Source of the DNA: Marinobacterium rhizophilum DSM 18822
GTDB lineage: Bacteria; Pseudomonadota; Gammaproteobacteria; Pseudomonadales; Balneatricaceae
DNA length: 64,000 nucleotides
NCBI RefSeq assembly: GCF_000378045.1
Contig: NZ_KB899101.1
Location: forward strand, 31,773-95,772
Reading direction: 5' to 3'
Positions within the stretch are counted from its first letter, which is position 1, and every line of letters starts with the position of its first letter. Below, one piece after another: positions 27,318-37,088 of the stretch. The position numbers and the translations under genes were made by a program. Under the pieces are notes generated by a model that was not told the origin of the DNA, ran no database searches, and saw only the letters and a list, made by a program, of their open reading frames with translations.

Positions 27318-28315
27318 AGCAAGTCTGCGCCCCGGGCAAAATCATACTCAGTGGTGAACACTCGGTTGTCCATGGGGCGCCGGCACTGGCGCTGGCGGTG
27401 GACCGACACATGCGCGTCAGCTTTGAGTCCGACCGTCTGCCGCGTCTAAGCTGGCAGACCCACGAAAAGACCCATGTACTGGGATTCGACAAGTTTCATT
27501 CCCTGCGCACACGGCTGGATTCCTATTTCGAACGTTACCTGCGCGGCGAGCTGACCATCGGGCAGATCCTTAAAAAGCCCGCCGAACTGGTGTTCTACGC
27601 CGTGGATATGGCGCGTCTGTTGTCAGGACTCGAACACTTGCATGGCGGACGGGTCAAAATCGACTCCGATATCCCCATTGGGGCCGGTATGGGCTCATCC
27701 GCTGCCCTGATCGCGTCACTGCTCAAACTTTTTGGCCAGTTTGAAGACCTCGATGAGCTGGTACAGCAGGTGCGTCACTGTGAACGTCTGCAGCATGGCC
27801 AGGGCAGTGCCATTGATGCGGCGACGGTCTGCCACGGCGGGCTGGTGCGCTTGCGGGGCGGGGTCATAAGCCGCTTGCCGCTGGCCGAGCAGGGACTGGG
27901 GCGCGGCTGGTACTGGCTGTTTACCGGCACGCCGGCATCAAGCACCGGCGCCTGTGTTGACCGGGTGCGCCGCAACTTTACGGGCTCGTCCATCTGGAGC
28001 GAATTTGCCGAGGTGACCTGCCGGGTGGAGCAGGCCCTGCTGCAGGGGCTGCCGATGGTTGAGCCGGTGCGGGAAAACCACCGTTTGCTGACGCGCATTG
28101 GTGTCGTGCCGGCACCGCTGGTGCGTCTGGCCGAGCAGGTGGAGCAGCGCGGCGGTGCCGCCAAGGTATGCGGCGCCGGTTCCGTATCCGGGGATCAGGG
28201 CGGACTCATGCTTATCTGGCTGCCGCAGGGTACGCCGGATGCGCTGCATCTGGCGCCGGACTGGCGCTGGGGTGAACTGAAGGAAGAGCGTCAGGGCGTA
28301 CACTGGCTGTCGTGA
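27311..28315 (+). CDS. GHMP kinase, probably mevalonate kinase
   Basis: 334 residues from a GTG start overlapping the mvaS stop. GHMP fold: N-terminal CAPGKIILSGEHSVVHGAPA, ATP loop IPIGAGMGSSAALIASLL (about 132-149), and the catalytic/Mg region HGQGSAIDAATVCHGGL. The GEH-V-HG motif is typical of mevalonate kinases, which phosphorylate mevalonate at C5. The operon holds two GHMP kinases, and assigning this one to mevalonate and the next to phosphomevalonate is inference from motif flavour and order. Confidence 0.75.
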   Translation: MLKQVCAPGKIILSGEHSVVHGAPALALAVDRHMRVSFESDRLPRLSWQTHEKTHVLGFDKFHSLRTRLDSYFERYLRGELTIGQILKKPAELVFYAVDMARLLSGLEHLHGGRVKIDSDIPIGAGMGSSAALIASLLKLFGQFEDLDELVQQVRHCERLQHGQGSAIDAATVCHGGLVRLRGGVISRLPLAEQGLGRGWYWLFTGTPASSTGACVDRVRRNFTGSSIWSEFAEVTCRVEQALLQGLPMVEPVRENHRLLTRIGVVPAPLVRLAEQVEQRGGAAKVCGAGSVSGDQGGLMLIWLPQGTPDALHLAPDWRWGELKEERQGVHWLS

Positions 28316-28380
28316 GCGTTTGGGAATCGGCAGCCACACAGTTTGCAACGCCGTTATCCGTTAATGGAGAGTCGATCGGC

Positions 28381-29316
28381 ATGAATGAGTGGACAGGCAT
28401 CAGGGTCAGCGCGCCGGGCAGCATCATGGTCATGGGCGAGCATGCTGTGCTGTTCGGTCACCGGGCCATTGCCTGCGCGGTAAACCGCTTTATGCACCTG
28501 CACCTGGTCCGGCGCCCGGACCGGGAAGTGCATGTGCGCTCAGCGCTGGGTAACGCCAGCGGCACCCTGGATGCGCTACCGCAGGATGAAAACCTCAGTT
28601 TTGTGCTGGCCACCATCGGCCTGTTCGCCGACCGGCTGCCGCGTGGTTTCGAACTGGATATTGAATCCGAATTTTCCCATACGGTGGGGCTGGGGTCCTC
28701 GGCGGCGGTCACCGCCGCGCTGGTAGCCGCACTGCTGGCCTGTTGCGATGAGGGCACCGCGCCCGAGTACGTGTTTGACCGCGCCCTCGCGGTGATTCAC
28801 CAGGTGCAGGGGCGGGGGTCGGGCACCGACCTGGCCGCCAGCGTGTATGGCGGCCTTATTGGCTATACAGTCGCGCCAAGGCGTGTCGATCCGCTACCGG
28901 GCCTGCCCCCCATCAGCTTGTATTATGCGGGCTACAAGACCCGTACACCGGATGTGCTGGCGCGGGTGGCGCAGTCTTCGGTTGGGCTGGAGCCGCTGTA
29001 TAGCGGGCTTTATGCCCTTATGCACAGCACCACTGAGGCGGCAGAGTCAGCCATTCGAGCGCAGGACTGGCCTCAGCTGGGCAGGCTGATGAATCTCTAT
29101 CAGGGGCTGATGGATGCGCTGGGTGTGAATGACCAGACGCTGGCGCAGATGATTTATCGCCTGCGCAGCAATCCAGAGGTGATGGGCTGCAAGATATCGG
29201 GCTCAGGCCTGGGTGACTGCGTGCTGGCGCTGGGCAACGATGCAGCGCTTGCGCAGGATTTTCAGCGCATTGAGGTGGCGGTCAGTGGCCAGGGTTTGCG
29301 CCTGGAGCGCTATTGA
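28381..29316 (+). CDS. GHMP kinase, probably phosphomevalonate kinase
   Basis: 311 residues from the ATG at 28381 (MNEWTGIRVSAPGSIMVMGE), with GGAGA ten bases before; the GTG at 28312 overlapping the previous gene is an alternative. Motifs: SAPGSIMVMGEHAVLFGHRA, ATP loop SHTVGLGSSAAVTAALVAAL, then QGRGSGTDLAASVYGGLIGY. The GSGTD-AA-YGG block resembles phosphomevalonate kinases, although the N-terminus looks like a mevalonate kinase. A complete pathway needs one of each. It could also be that this protein is the mevalonate kinase. Confidence 0.65.
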   Translation: MNEWTGIRVSAPGSIMVMGEHAVLFGHRAIACAVNRFMHLHLVRRPDREVHVRSALGNASGTLDALPQDENLSFVLATIGLFADRLPRGFELDIESEFSHTVGLGSSAAVTAALVAALLACCDEGTAPEYVFDRALAVIHQVQGRGSGTDLAASVYGGLIGYTVAPRRVDPLPGLPPISLYYAGYKTRTPDVLARVAQSSVGLEPLYSGLYALMHSTTEAAESAIRAQDWPQLGRLMNLYQGLMDALGVNDQTLAQMIYRLRSNPEVMGCKISGSGLGDCVLALGNDAALAQDFQRIEVAVSGQGLRLERY

Positions 29317-29370
29317 GGCGGCCCGCGGGCGTCAGTACATTTATGGAGACCGGCAGGGGAGATGCAGCAC

Positions 29371-30366
29371 ATGATCACTAAACAACAGGTTGTACAGGCG
29401 CATCTTCCGGCGACGCTGACGCCGCGTGATGAAGCCGAAGCCTTTGCGCCAAGCAATATTGCGCTTTGCAAATACTGGGGCAAGCGCGATGCCGAGTTGA
29501 ACCTGCCGATCAATGCGAGTCTGTCAGTATCGCTGGCACACCTGGGCACGCGTACCCGCTTGGTTCACGCCACCGATGGCCGTGACCGGGTCTGGCTCAA
29601 CGGTGCAGAGCAGGCCGCTGACAGTGCCTTTAGCCAAAAGCTGCTGGCCTTTGTCGACCTGTTTCGCGCCGGTCACGCCTTGCCGGTTCATGTGCACACA
29701 CAGAACAATATTCCGACGGCCGCGGGGCTGGCCTCGTCGGCGTCGGGCTTTGCCGCCCTCACTCTGGCGCTGAATGAGTGGCTGAATCTTGAGCTTGCGC
29801 CTGCGGTCCTGTCGGCCTTTGCCCGCATGGGCAGCGGCAGCGCCTGTCGGTCTCTGTTTGAGGGGTTCGTGCAGTGGGAGGATGGCATTCGCGATGATGG
29901 TATGGATTCCCACGGCGTCAGGCTGGAGGCGAGCTGGCCCGAGCTGCGCATTGGCCTGGTCAAGGTGGCGACCGGCGAAAAGGCCGTCGACAGCCGTGCT
30001 GGCATGAAGCGCACCATCGAAACGGCGCACCTGTATCAGAGCTGGCCGCTGCAGGCCGCCGCCGACCTGACCCGGCTGCACCAGGCTATCGGCGAGAAAG
30101 ACTTTGCTCTGCTGGGCCAGACCGCCGAGCAGAATGCGCTGTCGATGCATGCCACCATGATCGCATCCTGGCCGCCGCTGCTGTACTGGACACCGGATTC
30201 GGTGGCTGCCATGCAGCAGGTCTGGCAGTTGCGAGAACAGGGACTGGCGCTCTATTTCACCATGGATGCGGGCCCCAACCTCAAGCTGCTGTTCGAGGCC
30301 GGTGATCAGGCGCAGGTCGAGCAGGCCTTTGCGGGACTTGAAGTCGTGGCGCCTTTCAGCGCTTGA
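29371..30366 (+). CDS. mvaD: diphosphomevalonate decarboxylase
   Basis: 331 residues. AGGGGAG lies nine bases before the ATG at 29371 (MITKQQVVQAHLPATL) but abuts the ATG at 29362, so 29371 is chosen. Motifs: FAPSNIALCKYWGKRD, LNLPINASLSVSLAHLGTRT, ATP loop IPTAAGLASSASGFAALTLA, MGSGSACRSLFEGFVQWEDG, and FTMDAGPNLKLLFEAG. It removes CO2 from diphosphomevalonate to give isopentenyl diphosphate. Since no isopentenyl phosphate kinase gene is present, the classical rather than the archaeal-type end of the route is likely. Confidence 0.92.
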   Translation: MITKQQVVQAHLPATLTPRDEAEAFAPSNIALCKYWGKRDAELNLPINASLSVSLAHLGTRTRLVHATDGRDRVWLNGAEQAADSAFSQKLLAFVDLFRAGHALPVHVHTQNNIPTAAGLASSASGFAALTLALNEWLNLELAPAVLSAFARMGSGSACRSLFEGFVQWEDGIRDDGMDSHGVRLEASWPELRIGLVKVATGEKAVDSRAGMKRTIETAHLYQSWPLQAAADLTRLHQAIGEKDFALLGQTAEQNALSMHATMIASWPPLLYWTPDSVAAMQQVWQLREQGLALYFTMDAGPNLKLLFEAGDQAQVEQAFAGLEVVAPFSA

Positions 30367-32708
30367 GCGCGCCGCCTGCGCTGACGGGCTTTGTACTGAG
30401 CCGGCAGCAGCGCGATACCCCGGAGGGCATCGAGCTGAGCTACTGGCTTTGTACTGATGACGGTGCGCAGGAAGTGCGCATCCCGGGCCAGAAAGCGGTC
30501 TTCTTTATCCGTTGCAGCCAGGCCGGGCAGGTGCGTGAACTGTTGCAGGACCTGTCGGGCTGGTCGCTGGTCGAACTGGAGCTGCAGGACCTTACCGGTG
30601 CGCCGGTGTCTGCGTTGTACTGCTCGAGCCTGAAACTGTTGCGCAGCCTGATCGAGCGCCTGAAACGTGGCGCCATCGCGCTGCTGGAAGAAGATATCCG
30701 CCCGGTCGATCGCTATCTCATGGAGCGCTTCATCCAGGGTGGCGTCAGTGTTCACCGGCGCACCGACGGCAGCGCGCTGCTGCGCCCGGTTGAGTACGGC
30801 GCGCGGTTGCGCATGTTGTCCATTGACCTGGAAACGACCCTTAACGCCGATCGCATCCACTCCATCGGGTTATACGGCGATGGTATGCGCAAGGTGCTGA
30901 TGCGCGGCCAGGGCCGCACGACCGACTGGCTCGAGTTTCTGCCCGACGAACGCGCGTTGCTGAGCCGGCTGATGGCGCTGGTTGCAGAGTTTGACCCTGA
31001 TATCTTCATCGGCTGGAACGTTATCGAGTTTGATTTTCGCGTGCTGGCGCAACGCGCCCGGGCCCTGGGCGTGGCGCTCTGCCTGGGGCGGGATTCAAGC
31101 CCTCTGCAGCTGATTGAGTCGGCCGGCGGCAAGGGGTTTGTACGCCTGGCGGGCCGGCTGGTGATCGATGGTATCGACACCCTGCGCGGCGCCACCTTCA
31201 GCTTTGAGAGCTTTTCGCTGGAGCATGTGGCGCGGGTCTTTCTGCAGCGTGGCAAGCTGGTCGACAAGGTAGATACCCGGGGCGAGGAAATCCAGCGCCT
31301 GTTTCGCGAGGATCCGGAAGCGCTGGCGCGTTACAATCTGGAAGACTGTGTGCTGGTGTGGGATATCTTTGCCAAGGCGCAGCTGCTGCATTACCTGGTG
31401 GAGCGGGCCCGCCTGACCGGACTGGCCCTGGACAAGATCGGCGGCTCCGCGGCGGCATTCGACAACCAGTATCTGCCGCGCCTGCATCGTCAGGGGTATG
31501 TGGCGTCCGAATATGCATCCGGCCAGTCGGGTCTGTCGATTCCCGGCGGTTTTGTCATGGAATCGGTGCCGGGGCTCTATCGCCAGGTGCTGGTGCTGGA
31601 CTTCAAGAGCCTGTATCCCAGCATTATCCGCACCTTTTGTGTTGACCCTTACGGCATGGCCCAGGGGCTGCGCGACGGGGCTGATCCCGATGACCTGGTG
31701 CCGGGTTTTAACGGGGCCATTTTTTCCCGTAGCCAGACCATTCTGCCGCGCATTATCGAGCGTCTGTGGCAGGCCCGTGACGAGGCCAAGCAGGCGCATA
31801 ATGCGCCCCTGTCCCAGGCTATCAAGATCATCATGAATTCCTTCTACGGCGTGCTGGGCTCCAATGTATGCCGCTTCTTCGATCAGCGCCTGGCCGGCTC
31901 CATTACCCTGCGCGGTCATGAAATTCTGAACCGGACCCGGGATGAGATCGAGCAGCGTTTTGGCTTTCGAGTGATCTACGGCGATACCGATTCGGTGTTC
32001 GTCTGGCTCGGCGACAGCTGCACTGATGCACAGGCGCATCGCAGCGGTCAGGCGCTGGCGCAACACCTGAATGACTGGTGGCGCGAGCAGCTCATGCAGC
32101 GTTTCGGGTTGCCCTGCCACCTGGAAATCGAATACGAAACCCATTACCACCGTTTTCTGATGCCCCGCATGCGCCATTCCGACAAGGGCAGCAAAAAGCG
32201 CTATGCCGGGCTTAAACGTCTTGAGGGTGGCGGCGAAGAACTGGTCTTTCGGGGGCTGGAAAATGTCCGTACCGACTGGACGCCCCTGGCACGGCGGCTG
32301 CAGCTTGAACTCTATGAGCGCGTTTTTCACGACCAGCCCTACGAGGACCTGATTCGCGATACCGTGGCACGGGTGCTGGCCGGTGAACTGGATAGCGAGC
32401 TGGTATACCGCAAACGGCTGCGCCGGCCACTGGATCAGTACCAGCGCAACCGGCCGCCCCATGTGCAGGCTGCGCTGAAGATCGAGCATGAAATGCAGCG
32501 CCAGGGGCGACGCAGCCCGTTGCGCCCCGGTAGCCATGTGGAGTATCTGATTACAGTGAACGGGCCGGAGCCGCTGGGCTGGGTGCGCTCACCGCTGGAT
32601 TATCAGCACTATATCGATCGCCAGCTCAAGCCGGTGGTGGATACCCTGCTGCCCTTTCTGGGGCAGGACTTCGATGCCCTGGTCGCGCCCCAGTTCGGGC
32701 TGTTCTGA
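30363..32708 (+). CDS. polB: DNA polymerase II
   Basis: 781-residue family B polymerase used in replication restart and damage bypass. Exonuclease motif LSIDLETTLNADRIHSIGLY, then GWNVIEFDFRVLAQ (Exo II) and YNLEDCVLVWDIF (Exo III). Polymerase motifs are LDFKSLYPSIIRTFCVDP (A), KIIMNSFYGVLGS (B) and IYGDTDSVFVWLG (C). The TTG start overlaps the mvaD stop (TTGA); it is supported because the resulting N-terminus, ending GFVLSRQQRDTPEGIE, matches where E. coli PolB begins. No ribosome site is visible, so translation probably depends on mvaD. Its place at the end of an isoprenoid operon is unusual. Confidence 0.96.
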   Translation: MSAPPALTGFVLSRQQRDTPEGIELSYWLCTDDGAQEVRIPGQKAVFFIRCSQAGQVRELLQDLSGWSLVELELQDLTGAPVSALYCSSLKLLRSLIERLKRGAIALLEEDIRPVDRYLMERFIQGGVSVHRRTDGSALLRPVEYGARLRMLSIDLETTLNADRIHSIGLYGDGMRKVLMRGQGRTTDWLEFLPDERALLSRLMALVAEFDPDIFIGWNVIEFDFRVLAQRARALGVALCLGRDSSPLQLIESAGGKGFVRLAGRLVIDGIDTLRGATFSFESFSLEHVARVFLQRGKLVDKVDTRGEEIQRLFREDPEALARYNLEDCVLVWDIFAKAQLLHYLVERARLTGLALDKIGGSAAAFDNQYLPRLHRQGYVASEYASGQSGLSIPGGFVMESVPGLYRQVLVLDFKSLYPSIIRTFCVDPYGMAQGLRDGADPDDLVPGFNGAIFSRSQTILPRIIERLWQARDEAKQAHNAPLSQAIKIIMNSFYGVLGSNVCRFFDQRLAGSITLRGHEILNRTRDEIEQRFGFRVIYGDTDSVFVWLGDSCTDAQAHRSGQALAQHLNDWWREQLMQRFGLPCHLEIEYETHYHRFLMPRMRHSDKGSKKRYAGLKRLEGGGEELVFRGLENVRTDWTPLARRLQLELYERVFHDQPYEDLIRDTVARVLAGELDSELVYRKRLRRPLDQYQRNRPPHVQAALKIEHEMQRQGRRSPLRPGSHVEYLITVNGPEPLGWVRSPLDYQHYIDRQLKPVVDTLLPFLGQDFDALVAPQFGLF

Positions 32709-32725
32709 TGCGGGTATTTTGCGGG

Positions 32726-33778
<1,053 letters not shown>

Positions 33779-33887
33779 TCACCGGTGGATCAACACTCTG
33801 AGTTAACCCGAAAAGGTGCCAGGATGCCAGTGCAGCCTGTGACCTGGCGCTGCAGCAGGCGCAAGCCCGATGCGCAAAGGAGGGGGG

Positions 33888-34385
33888 TTAGCGGTCGGCC
33901 AGCGGGGGCGCGAAGGCGTAGTCCATGTCCCAGGGGAAACGGATCCAGGTGTCCTGGCTGACCTCGGTGATAAAGGTATCCACCAGTGGTTTGCCGGCGG
34001 GTTTGGCATAAATGGTGGCGAAGTGGGCCTTGGGCAGCAGGTCGCGCACGCACTGGGCGGTTTTGCCGGTATCCACCAGGTCGTCGATCAGGATCATGCC
34101 TTCACCGTCGCCCTCGACGCTTTTGAGAATGTTCAGCTCACCGCGCACCATGGCGGCGGCGCCGCTCTCATCGCCTTTGGCGTAGCTGGTCACGCAGATG
34201 GTATCAATCAGGCGGATGTCCAGTTCGCGGGCCAGGATAGCCGCCGGTACCAAGCCACCGCGCGTGATCGCAATAATGCCCTTCCAGGGGCCCAGTTCAA
34301 GCAGGCGCCAGGACAGCGCGCGGGCATTGCGATGCAGTTCCTCCCAGGATACCGGGAAGTCTTTGCGGTAGGGCACTGAAGCCAT
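33888..34385 (-). CDS. gpt: xanthine-guanine phosphoribosyltransferase
   Basis: 165 residues from the ATG at 34385 (MASVPYRKDFPVSWEELHRN), with AGGAGA eight bases before. PRPP-binding loop MILIDDLVDTGKTAQ (about 94-108) and the conserved AITRGGLVPAAILARELDI. The C-terminal WIRFPWD ends the purine pocket. It converts guanine and xanthine to GMP and XMP. Length and WDMDY are like E. coli Gpt. Confidence 0.92.
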   Translation of the reverse strand: MASVPYRKDFPVSWEELHRNARALSWRLLELGPWKGIIAITRGGLVPAAILARELDIRLIDTICVTSYAKGDESGAAAMVRGELNILKSVEGDGEGMILIDDLVDTGKTAQCVRDLLPKAHFATIYAKPAGKPLVDTFITEVSQDTWIRFPWDMDYAFAPPLADR

Positions 34386-34701
34386 GAGTCTGTTCTCCTG
34401 ATCGATTAGGGGCCGGCACAGCATTGCGCGGGTGCGGCGATGCGGAATCATAACCGATTAGTCAGGCTTTGCTAAACAGTAACCCGTGAACAGTGTCCTG
34501 TTGACAGAGTGCAGGGGGGGTAGCGACGCAGGGTACTTTGCTCCAGGGGCCGCCTGAAATCGGGCGTCGCGTAACCCACCCTATCGATCATTCAGATTGA
34601 TTGATGTCGGCTGGCCGGTGTCATAATCACCCGTATTCTTTAGAAAGTCGCCGTCCGTCGGCGACGACCTGTTGGCCCGGGAGGGGGCGGCTAACACCAT
34701 C
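34386..34701. other. intergenic region without recognised gene
   Basis: About 316 bp between gpt and the 8-oxoguanine deaminase gene, both on the minus strand. It should hold the gpt promoter and the end of the deaminase transcript. I see no convincing terminator, RNA gene or coding frame in it. Confidence 0.5.
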
Positions 34702-36072
34702 CTACGCCGTGGTCGACATTGCCTTTTGGGCCAGGCGGCGCGCGGCGGCCCTGTGGTCGGCGACCAGCTGCCCGAGATCGATGTCCGGCAGGGTGCCATC
34801 AATGACTTTCCATGCGCCGGCGACCATCACGCGGTCGGCTTGCTGGGCGCCGCACAACAGCAGCGCCGCCAGTGGGTCGTGGCTGCCGGAAAAACGCAGC
34901 TCATCGAGTCGGAACAGGGCCACGTCCGCCTGTTTGCCGATATCCAGCGTGCCGATATCATCACGTCCCAGTACGCGTGCCGAGCCCGCGGTCGCCCAGC
35001 GATAGGCATCGAAATGGGTGACCTTGGCGGCGCCATAGCGCAAGCGTTGCAGGTACAGGGCCTGGCGGACTTCATTGATCATGTTGGAGCCATCGTTGGA
35101 AGCCGAGCCATCCACACCCAGTCCAATGGCGGCGCCTGCGGTTTCAAGCTCAAGGTTCCGGCAGATCCCCGACGCCAGCATCATGTTGGAACTTGGGCAG
35201 TGGCAGATTCCGACACCGGCCGCGCCCAGGCGCTGGATTTCGCGCTCATCGAAATGAATGCCGTGGGCCAGCCAGGTGCGCGGCGACAGCCAGCCGACAC
35301 TTTCGAGGTAATCCACGGTGCGCATGCCAAAACGCTGCTGGCAGAAGGTTTCTTCGTCCAGGGTTTCGGCCAGGTGGGTGTGCAGCCGTACATCGAGGCG
35401 TTCGGCCAGGGCTGCGCTTTCGCGCATGATGTCGGTCGTGACCGAAAACGGGGAGCAGGGGGCCAGAGCGATCTGGATACGGGCACCCTCGCCACGCTCG
35501 TGATAGCGGTTTATCAGACGTTCACTGTCGAGCAGGATCTGCTCCTGGGTTTGTACCGTGTTCTGGGGCGGCAGGCCGCCGTCCTTTTCGCCCAGGCTCA
35601 TGGAGCCGCGGGTCAGCATGGCCCGAATCCCCAGGGTGCGCGCCACTTCCACCTGAATATCGATGGCCTGCTCCATGCCGGCAGGGAACAGATAGTGATG
35701 GTCGGCGGCGGTCGTGCAGCCGGAAAGCAGCAGCTCGGTCAGTGCCAGCCGGGTGGCCAGAGCGTGCATTTCCGGCTCCAGGTGGGCCCAGACCCCGTAC
35801 AGGCTCTTGAGCCAGGGAAACAGCTCCTTGTTGAGCGCATCCGGGTAGGCACGGGTCAGTGTCTGGTAAAAGTGGTGATGCGTGTTGATCAGTCCCGGTA
35901 TGACGACATGTTCGCTGGCGTCATAGGTGGTTTGGCAGGGCTGCGCCGGTTGCTGGCCGAGCGCCAGCACTTCAGCAATGCGCTGGTTCTCGATAACGAT
36001 GCCGCCGCGGGCATCCCGGTCGGTGCCGGTGAAGATAGCCAGCGGCGTTTTGATCCATAGACGCGGGTTCAT
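34702..36072 (-). CDS. 8-oxoguanine deaminase-type amidohydrolase
   Basis: 456-residue metal-dependent amidohydrolase. Metal-site HHH in IPGLINTHHHFYQTLTRA (about 66-70); later H in LHTHLAETLDEE (about 232), AHGIHFDEREI, and Asp in LGVDGSASNDGSNM (about 322). The SNDGSNM and NTHHHFYQTLTRAYP pattern is that of bacterial 8-oxoguanine deaminases, which turn 8-oxoguanine into urate; AtzB/TrzN-like triazine hydrolases are relatives. It clusters with gpt and an adenine deaminase, fitting purine salvage. Start MNPRLWIKTPLAIF follows GGACTC-like sequence, not a strong ribosome site. Confidence 0.83.
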   Translation of the reverse strand: MNPRLWIKTPLAIFTGTDRDARGGIVIENQRIAEVLALGQQPAQPCQTTYDASEHVVIPGLINTHHHFYQTLTRAYPDALNKELFPWLKSLYGVWAHLEPEMHALATRLALTELLLSGCTTAADHHYLFPAGMEQAIDIQVEVARTLGIRAMLTRGSMSLGEKDGGLPPQNTVQTQEQILLDSERLINRYHERGEGARIQIALAPCSPFSVTTDIMRESAALAERLDVRLHTHLAETLDEETFCQQRFGMRTVDYLESVGWLSPRTWLAHGIHFDEREIQRLGAAGVGICHCPSSNMMLASGICRNLELETAGAAIGLGVDGSASNDGSNMINEVRQALYLQRLRYGAAKVTHFDAYRWATAGSARVLGRDDIGTLDIGKQADVALFRLDELRFSGSHDPLAALLLCGAQQADRVMVAGAWKVIDGTLPDIDLGQLVADHRAAARRLAQKAMSTTA

Positions 36073-36208
36073 GGTGGAGTCCTCAAACAGTTAGATCGTC
36101 GACAGTGTGCTCAGGCGGCGCTGTCGGTCCGGTCGGGTTGTTTTAGGCGTGAACCCTTCGCCACCGCCATCGGAGCGGGCGCTTGGCGCTGTCCTGAGGC
36201 GTTGTTGC

Positions 36209-36228
36209 ATACAAAGTTGTGTATACAA
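36209..36228. promoter_or_regulatory. possible operator upstream of the deaminase gene
   Basis: ATACA-N6-TGTAT inverted repeat with an overlapping TTGTGTATACAA, in the AT-rich part of the 324-bp divergent gap (36073-36396). TTGTATACAA-like sites are used by GntR-type regulators of purine catabolism in other bacteria. The assignment here is inference only. Nothing else in the gap is recognised. Confidence 0.3.
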
Positions 36229-36396
36229 AAATATGGGTAATGGTGTGCATTATGCGATGCCGGGCGCCAGTCGGCAAGTCGGTGTTACAGGCCCCCGGCA
36301 AATCGTCTGCCGGGTACGGAGCGCCTGTACAGCAGGCTCAGGCTGCGTTCATACTCAGGGCCCGATACTGCTGATTTTCTGCCGGAGTTGCTTCCC

Positions 36397-37017
36397 ATGG
36401 TATGCCGATTTTCGTTCAAGCGTTTCACCGCATTGGCGCCAGTGGCGCTGGGACTGTTCTGTTTGCTCGCAGCATCGGCCCAGGCACAGGACCTGTCGGC
36501 GCCGCAAGCCGAAGCCTATGTCGCGCTAATGCCGCAGGTCAGGACCTTCGCCAACCAGCTGGATCCGGCGCTGGGGCAGCGCCTGCGGGCAGAATTGCAG
36601 CCCGTATCCGGTGAAGCCTTTCGGCCTCATGCGCGGGGACTGGATATTCTGCAACGCCAGCAGCCGAACCAGTTCCAGGCGCTGGACCAGCTGGCGCGCA
36701 GCGGGCGTTTTGTCAACGCGCAGTCCTGGGCCTGGGTCGGTGACCGGGTACTGATGGGCTATGCCGCCCTCAAGGCGGAAGCGGCCTACCCGCAGATACT
36801 GGAGCTGGCCCGCAGCATGCAAACCATGGACCCTGCATTGCAGGCCATGATGCCGCCACAGTTTCAGACCCGTGTGGCCCAGATTGGTGTGATGGCACAG
36901 GAAGTGGCCAAGGTCTCCGAGGCTGACAAGACGGTACTGCGGCCGTTGCTGCCGCAGCTTGATGCGCACTGGAAAAACGAGTGGCAGCAGTACCAGTCGA
37001 GTAACAGTGCGCGCTGA
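36397..37017 (+). CDS. exported protein of unknown function
   Basis: 206 residues from the ATG at 36397 (MVCRFSFKRFTALAPVALGL), with GGAG nine bases upstream. Signal peptide ending near ASAQAQ. The mature part is all helical and rich in Gln, Ala and Leu (AYVALMPQVRTFANQLDPAL ... MQTMDPALQAMMPPQFQTRV), with no cysteine and no motif I recognise. Probably periplasmic. It is followed by the flavohemoglobin gene on the opposite strand. Confidence 0.7.
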   Translation: MVCRFSFKRFTALAPVALGLFCLLAASAQAQDLSAPQAEAYVALMPQVRTFANQLDPALGQRLRAELQPVSGEAFRPHARGLDILQRQQPNQFQALDQLARSGRFVNAQSWAWVGDRVLMGYAALKAEAAYPQILELARSMQTMDPALQAMMPPQFQTRVAQIGVMAQEVAKVSEADKTVLRPLLPQLDAHWKNEWQQYQSSNSAR

Positions 37018-37088
37018 CTTGTCGTCTATCATCCTGATCCACCCGGTCGCTGCTGCCGACCGGGTTTTGACTCAAGCCAGGTGCTGCC

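Noticed and set aside
31095-32537. 480-residue minus-strand ORF opposite polB
   Set aside because: Antisense shadow of a clearly identified polymerase gene.
34672-36060. Long plus-strand ORF (462 residues) opposite the 8-oxoguanine deaminase gene
   Set aside because: It is an antisense shadow in GC-rich DNA. Its translation is low-complexity with no motif, while the minus-strand product has clear metal-binding motifs.
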